A stretch of 15,090 nt of DNA. Source: a bacterium. Its GTDB lineage: Bacteria > Planctomycetota > UBA1135 > UBA2386. Numbering within the stretch: position 1 is the stretch's first letter; every line of letters begins with the position of its first letter. Shown in pieces: positions 7,954 to 12,800 of the stretch. The position numbers and the translations under genes are program-made. The notes below the pieces were generated by a model. It made no database searches and had not been told where the DNA came from. It saw nothing but the letters and a program-made list of their open reading frames with translations. The stretch lies in assembly GCA_011051855.1 (NCBI GenBank), contig DRKG01000503.1, forward strand, positions 1 to 15,090. The letters are read 5' to 3'.

Positions 7954-8909
7954 CGCTGTGGGCGGCGTTGGTCGCCGCGATCATGGTGTCGCTGGCCGAA
8001 ATGCTGCACGCCCGCCGCGTGGCGAAGGTGCGGCAGTTGGTGTTCGGTCCCAGCGGCCAGCCGGCGGCGTGGGCGCGCATGGCGCCGCTCTGGCGCACGC
8101 TCGCGAGTGCCGGCATGGCCTGGGGGTTGGTCACGCTGATCTACGTCGACCCGAAGGTGCACGCCGGCGAAGAGGTGCCGGAAGAAGAGTGGCGCCACCT
8201 GATCCTGGTCTATGACGTGTCGCCGAGCATGTTCTTGAAGGACGCCGGCGCCAGCGGCAACCTGACGCGGCACGAGCGTTCGCGCGAGCTGATCGAATCG
8301 CTGTTCGAACGGGTGCAGATCGGTCGCTTCAAGGTCTCGGTGATCGCGACTTACAACGGTGCCAAGCCGGTGGTGACCGACACGCGCGACATCGAGGTCG
8401 TGCGCCACATGCTGACCGAGGTCGATCTGCAGTATGCGTTCAAAGTCGGCAAGACGCGGCTGTTCGACGGCATCGCCGAGGCGGCGAAGCTCGCGCGCCC
8501 GTGGCGACCGAAGAGCGCGATGATGGTGATCATCAGCGACGGTGACACGGTGCCCGCAGCCGGGATGCCGGATCTGCCGCCTGCGATCGGCGGCACGCTG
8601 GTGATCGGTGTCGGCGATTCGCGGTCGGGTAGCTTCATCGCCGGCCAGCAGTCGCGACAGGACGAGAGCACCCTGCGGCAGGTCGCGCTGCGTCTCGGCG
8701 GCGAGTTCCACAACGGCAATCGCCGCCAGGTGCCGACCGACATCCTGTCGGCGGCGGCGCAGGACGCCCGTCGGCCGCTGATCGAGCGGCTGACGTTGCG
8801 CGAGTACGCGCTCCTCGCGGTGGCGCTGTCGGCGGCCGTGCTCGGCGCGCTGCCGGTGCTGCTGCACTACTTCGGCACCCGTTTTCGACCGGGCGTGCGC
8901 GATCGGTAA
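7947..8909 (+). CDS. Second membrane-anchored VWA protein (BatB-like)
   Basis: A 320-residue VWA protein. The GTG at 7947 is chosen because GGAGGT (7934-7939) lies seven bases upstream and the product then starts with a hydrophobic helix (MVALWAALVAAIMVSLAEML). A second helix (~52-67), the VWA domain and a C-terminal helix (~287-307) follow. The MIDAS is complete: DVSPS at 90-94, with Pro in the usual Gly/Ala position; Thr170 in GKTRLFDG; and Asp198 in IISDGD. It overlaps the preceding VWA gene by seven bases, so the two are likely made together and may pair in the membrane. Upstream in-frame starts (TTG at 7872) would run through the preceding gene's C-terminal helix and are not credible. 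An 84-base gap separates it from the TPR gene. Confidence 0.88.
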   Translation: MVALWAALVAAIMVSLAEMLHARRVAKVRQLVFGPSGQPAAWARMAPLWRTLASAGMAWGLVTLIYVDPKVHAGEEVPEEEWRHLILVYDVSPSMFLKDAGASGNLTRHERSRELIESLFERVQIGRFKVSVIATYNGAKPVVTDTRDIEVVRHMLTEVDLQYAFKVGKTRLFDGIAEAAKLARPWRPKSAMMVIISDGDTVPAAGMPDLPPAIGGTLVIGVGDSRSGSFIAGQQSRQDESTLRQVALRLGGEFHNGNRRQVPTDILSAAAQDARRPLIERLTLREYALLAVALSAAVLGALPVLLHYFGTRFRPGVRDR

Positions 8910-8993
8910 CTTTTCTGCCCGATGCGGCCCCGGGCCCGCCGGAGGCCGATAGACTCCTCATTCCGCGTCGGTGGTCGACGCACACCAGCCAAC
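8910..8993 (+). promoter_or_regulatory. Gap before the TPR gene, possible internal promoter
   Basis: This is the only sizeable gap between the last five genes of the cluster. It holds GATAGACTCC at 8948-8957, which includes TAGACT (four of six matches to a -10 box) and matches the GATAnnnTCC motif seen before the first gene of the cluster (425-434). The GC-rich palindrome CGGGCCCG at 8931-8938 has no T-tract after it, so I do not call a terminator. No Shine-Dalgarno site is visible before the ATG at 8994. A separate promoter for the TPR gene is an inference. Confidence 0.25.
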
Positions 8994-9587
8994 ATGCGCA
9001 AGATCATGCTAGTCGGATGGCTCCTGCTCCCAGTCGGGGCGTGGGCCTATCACGAAGGCCCGGGTCAGGACCGCGTCGCTCTCGAAGAGACCGATGCCTT
9101 GATCCTTGCCGCCCAGAAGGCGGCGGCCGACGGCGATTGGAAGCTCGCGGTCTCCGAATACGAGAGCGCGCTGCAGTCGCTCCCCGCGAACCCCGAGGCC
9201 TTCGACGCCAAGATCTCGCAGCGTCTGCAGGTCGAGCTCAACAAGGCCCGCATGCAGGCTGCGGGGTTGGCGACGGCGCGCGAAGAGCTCGAGACCCTGG
9301 TCGAGCAGATGCAGGCCGACGAGGACACCGACGCCGAACTGCTGGCCGATGCCCGCCAGGCGCTGGCGCGCGCGCAGTTCTACAACACTTGGCTGATGCG
9401 GCTCGAAGGCCTCGACCGTGAGGTCTGGGAGCCCGAGATCGAGTCCGCCCGCCAGAACTGGCGGCTGCTCGCCGAGCAGAGCAGCGGCGACGAGCGCGTC
9501 CGCCACCAGGAGGATCTCGAAGCCGCCGTTCGCCTGGAACGCCTCGAGATCGAGGATCTGCAAGGGTTGCCGCTGCCCGGCGAATGA
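8994..9587 (+). CDS. Exported TPR protein (BatC/BatE-like), ends at an in-frame TGA
   Basis: A 197-residue protein with a signal peptide (MRKIMLVGWLLLPVGAWA, cleavage after residue 18). One clear TPR unit covers ~36-69 (AAADGDWKLAVSEYESALQS, then PANPEAF). A long charged helical or coiled-coil region runs from ~75 to 190, and the end is DLQGLPLPGE. TPR proteins close Bat operons (BatC/BatE), where they are thought to scaffold the VWA proteins on the outer face of the membrane. I chose ATG 8994 because it gives a clean signal peptide; ATG 9006 is possible, and the upstream frame to 8922 is Arg-rich and unlikely. Oddly, the same frame stays open and coding-like for 36 codons after the TGA (9585-9587), so the true protein may be 234 residues, ending at 9698. 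See the entries for that extension and the candidate stem-loop. Confidence 0.8.
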   Translation: MRKIMLVGWLLLPVGAWAYHEGPGQDRVALEETDALILAAQKAAADGDWKLAVSEYESALQSLPANPEAFDAKISQRLQVELNKARMQAAGLATAREELETLVEQMQADEDTDAELLADARQALARAQFYNTWLMRLEGLDREVWEPEIESARQNWRLLAEQSSGDERVRHQEDLEAAVRLERLEIEDLQGLPLPGE

Positions 9588-9698
9588 GAGGGCTGCAGCA
9601 GCAAGGTCGGTCGACCCAAAGTGTCCAAGTCGAAGAAGAAAGGTCCCCCGAAGAACGGCGCCAGCAGCGGCCCGCCGTTCGGCCGCGGCGGTTCGTAG
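9585..9698 (+). other. In-frame extension after TGA: possible recoded (selenocysteine) C-terminal tail
   Basis: Reading on from the TGA in the frame of the TPR gene gives 36 sense codons and a TAG at 9696-9698. The peptide begins EGCSSKVGRPK and continues with VSKSKKKGPPKNG and GPPFGRGGS, a basic Gly/Pro/Lys tail. Thirty of the 36 codons end in G or C, like the real genes here. If the TGA (codon 198) is read as selenocysteine, the motif is U-E-G-C, a U-x-x-C redox-type pair with Cys201. The alternatives are a recent nonsense change of a Cys codon, a sequencing error, ordinary termination with chance openness, or a separate 25-codon ORF starting at the GTG at 9621. I recall Cys-rich ends after a GLPLP-type stretch in related planctomycete proteins, but could not check it. 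Confidence 0.35.
9588..9617 (+). promoter_or_regulatory. Candidate bacterial SECIS-like stem-loop after the TGA
   Basis: Directly downstream of the TGA is a small perfect stem, GGTC (9605-9608) with GACC (9613-9616), enclosing the loop GGTC (9609-9612). Twenty-one bases lie between the TGA and the loop. Known bacterial SECIS elements sit in about this position, and the E. coli fdhF element shows GGUC in its apical loop. The stem is only four base pairs. The same bases can also form the palindrome GGTCGACC, and a GGG at 9590-9592 competes for the CCC at 9615-9617, so this is suggestive only. Confidence 0.22.
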
Positions 9699-9807
9699 CG
9701 TACCGAACCCGGTACAAACAACAACCGCGCCGGGCATAATGCCATGGCATACAGCCATGGCATTATGCCCGGCGCGGTTGTTGTTTGTACCGGGTTCGGT
9801 ACGCTAC
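9695..9807. repeat. Perfect 54-bp inverted repeat with 5-nt loop
   Basis: The left arm 9695-9748 and right arm 9754-9807 are exact reverse complements over 54 bases, around the loop ATACA (9749-9753). I checked every pair, and symmetry breaks at the next base on each side. The arms contain smaller palindromes: GTACCG-AACC-CGGTAC at 9700-9715 (mirrored at 9787-9802), GGCAT-A-ATGCC at 9733-9743 and ATGCCATGGCAT at 9739-9750. The element lies exactly between two convergent genes. The right arm contains the stop codon of the - strand giant gene (9804-9806). The left arm contains the mirror TAG (9696-9698) that closes the extended TPR frame. Possible identities are a very long terminator, a member of a dispersed palindromic repeat family, or a non-autonomous mobile remnant. 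Confidence 0.95.
9713..9789. terminator. Bidirectional intrinsic terminator in the inverted repeat
   Basis: Inside the inverted repeat, a 24-bp GC-rich core stem (9725-9748 with 9754-9777) is followed on the + strand by the T-rich run TTGTTGTTTGTA (9778-9789). By symmetry it is followed by the same T-rich run on the - strand (complement of 9713-9724). A GC-rich stem followed by a U-rich tract is the pattern of an intrinsic terminator, and it works in both directions here. The position between the ends of the TPR gene and the - strand giant gene fits. The stem is much longer than typical terminators, and the T-run is interrupted by G. Confidence 0.7.
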
Positions 9808-12800
9808 CGCGCTGGTGGCGCGATCTCGCGGATGACAGCGCCGCGTTCGTCGTCGAGCACCAGGACCGCGTAGCGGGTGGCGCCTCGGTTGGGGTCGTCG
9901 GACAGCGATGCATAGTCGAAGCGGCCGCGCAGGTCGGTGTAGCCGTCCTTGTGGAATCGCACCGTGCCGTTCGGCAGGCGGGCGAAGACCTTCACGTAGG
10001 TCTTGGCGAGCGGCCGCTTCGTTCCCGGTTCGCGCACGGCGACCTGGCCGTAGGACTCGAGGAAGCGCACGTCGAGCGCGTTGGTGAAGTACTGCCGCGA
10101 GCGCACCAGGCCGCCGCCGCGCACCTCGACCAGCACGTTCTTCTGGGCGAACTGCTGCGGCAGCGCGAACACGACCTGCGGTTCGCCGACCGGCAGGCTG
10201 TGCACTTCGCGGTGGTTCGGCCGCACGAACGCAGCCGAGGCGCCATCGGGGCTCGCGAACGGCTGCGCCGAGAACGCGAACTCGACGTCGAGTTCGTAGT
10301 AGCGGACTTCACACTCACGAAGGTTCTCGTAGCGGATGGCGATCTGCTGGCCCTCGATCGCCAGTTCGAGCGCTGGCGCGGTCGCGGCCATCGCAGCCGG
10401 CGCGCGCTCGTCGGTGATCTCCGGCGCCTTTCCTTCGGCCTCGTCGAGCTGCGCCAACACGGCGCGGAATCGCTGCTGCCAGTGCGCCACCGGGTGATCG
10501 CGGTGGCCGTTCGCGATCCGCCGCGCTTTGTCGGTGTCGCCGGTGAAGAAGAACAGGTAGGCCGCGAGGTAGTCGTACTGCACCTGAGCCGCGATCCTGC
10601 TGCTGTCGATGTGTTCGAAGCTGGCGATCGCTTCGCCGATGCGGTCCTGCAACAGGAAGTAGTAGGTGACCACCAGCCAGTCGTTGCTATCGAGGCGCGG
10701 GTGGTAGCCGAGCAGGTTCATCAACGCGGCGTATTGGCGTGCCAGATCGCGGTTGCCGAACTTGCGCACGCTGCCGAGCTGATGTGTGCGCTGGTGAACC
10801 AGCGGACTGAGTTCGAGATGTTGGAAGTGGCGCCGTTCCTTGGCGTCGATCGTCACCAGTTCCGACTGCAGCCAGGCGCCGCACTGGTCGAGGAAGTCCT
10901 GGCGGTGGCGCAGGAACTCGCGCGTCGCGCGGGTGTCGCGGTGCAGCACGCCGTAGGACCACAGCGTCGGCTCGTAGACGTGCCGCCGGCGCAGCATCTG
11001 CAGCACCTGCTGGAAGAACGCGCGATCGCGCATCCGCCAAGCGATCTGGTCGAGCGCGTGGCGCTGCAGGTTGTGGGCATCCATGAACTGCAGCACTTCG
11101 TTCGGCGTGCCCTGCTGCGATACGTGGGCCCACGACGACGTGTCGACCCTGCTCGGTTCGTCGACGACGTGCAGCCGGTGCGCCGGGGCGAACGCGGCCA
11201 GCCGGCCCTTCTCGGCGGCGTGCACCGGGTAGTGGGGGAAGTCGCCGGCCTGCGGGAAGTAGAACGAGTATTCGATCGTTCGCGTCGCGTAGGCCGCGAG
11301 CTGCACGGACACCCCGCGCGTCCAGAAGCCGTTCTGCAGCGGCACGGCGCCTTCGGGCACCTGCAGCAGCAGTTCGATGGTGCGCTGGCTCGAGGTCGGG
11401 TTGGTCACCACGACCTGGCAGCCGTAGGCGACATCGACCAGGAACTCTCCGGTCACGAAGCGGTCGCGGCGCTGGCCGTCGACCCAGCGGTAGCGGTCGT
11501 CGAGGCGGTAGAAGTTCTGGCCGAGCAGGATCGGCTCCTGATCGGCGGCAGGCTCTGCCGCTGAAACCTGCTTCTTGACCAGCAGCAACGGCGTCGCCGG
11601 GCGCAGGCTGCGTCGATCGCCTTCGGTCACGAGTTGGTGCTCGCCGGCGACAAACGGCAGGTCGAGCACACTGAGCGCGAACATCATCTCGAGGAAGCTA
11701 CCGGTGGCTTCGACCAGTGCGGCCGATACGAACGGCTTGTCGACCGTGGCGGTCGCGTAGTCGACCCAGAAGTGGTTGGCCCGCGCCACGTCGGTGGTCG
11801 GGTTCTCCATGCGCCGGTGCCAGTAGTTGTGCTCGACGAACAGTCGTGTGCGGTCGACTGCGCGGTAGAGGTTCTTCGCGTCCTTGCGCTTCGCGGCCTC
11901 GTCGCGACGGGTCGCCGCGATTTCGTCCAGCTCGACTTCGTAGGCTTCGGCGTCTTCGTCGGCAGCTTCCTGTTGGTGTTTGCGGCGGAGCTCCATCGCG
12001 GTGGCCTTCTTTTCTGCGACGGTGCGTGCGGGTCGTTCGTGCGGTGGGGCACCTGTGAGTGCGGTGGCCGGGCCGGCCTTGTTGCCGGGCCGCGCACGGC
12101 CGCCTGCCTCGGGTGCCTTCGGCGCGACATCTGGTTCCGGCGCGAGTGCGCGCTTGTCCCATTCCCTGGCGTCGCTCTGCAGCTCTTTGCTCTTCAACGC
12201 CAGATCGAACAGTTGGCCGAGTACCGCTTCGGGGATCGGGTTCAGCTCGAGCGTTTCGCGCAGCATGCGCGCGACCGCCTCGCGCTCGCTGCCGCCGAGT
12301 CGCTGGGCCAGCAGGATCTTCTCGATCACGTTCAGTTGCGCAAACTTCCACGGTTCGAGCCACGGCGAGAGGTCGCTGTCCAGGAGCCAGTGATCGAGGA
12401 AGGTCTTGTCGAGCTTGTTGCGCAGGAACGGTCGCACGACGCTCCCGAAGAACTCGGGGTCCTTCTGGTACAGGAAGAAGTGCAGCTCGTGGCAGGCGTG
12501 CCGCGAGTACTGCTCGAGCTTCTGCTCGCGCGTGAGCTGCGGCCATTCGACGATGAAGGCGAACTCGCGCAGATCGTCGTTCTGGCTGATGGTCGCGAAC
12601 AGGCGGTAGACGCTCGCCAGCGAGTCGTGGATCTCGACCTTCGTTGCGCCAGGATCGTCGAGATCGACCTTGCCGCCGGCAGCGACGAACTCGATGGCGC
12701 GGGTTTCGACGAAGTGCCGATCGGTCGGGAGCGCCGTCGGCAGCGAGCGGGAACGCGGTTCCAGGGCTTGCTCGTCGCGCACCGTGGTGCGGTAGACGGC

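Noticed and set aside
8921..8945. GC-rich palindromic stretch after the second VWA gene as a terminator
   Set aside because: The perfect palindrome is only CGGGCCCG and no T-tract follows, so it does not look like an intrinsic terminator.
9621..9698. Independent 25-codon ORF starting at the GTG at 9621
   Set aside because: No Shine-Dalgarno site lies at a proper distance, and it is in the same frame as the TPR gene with coding-like codons already before the GTG. It is better explained as the gene's tail.
9744..11564. 606-codon + strand reading frame starting in the hairpin loop
   Set aside because: It lies antisense to the giant - strand gene. Its translation is Arg/Val/Ala/Gln-biased with no recognisable motifs, as expected from high-GC antisense frames.
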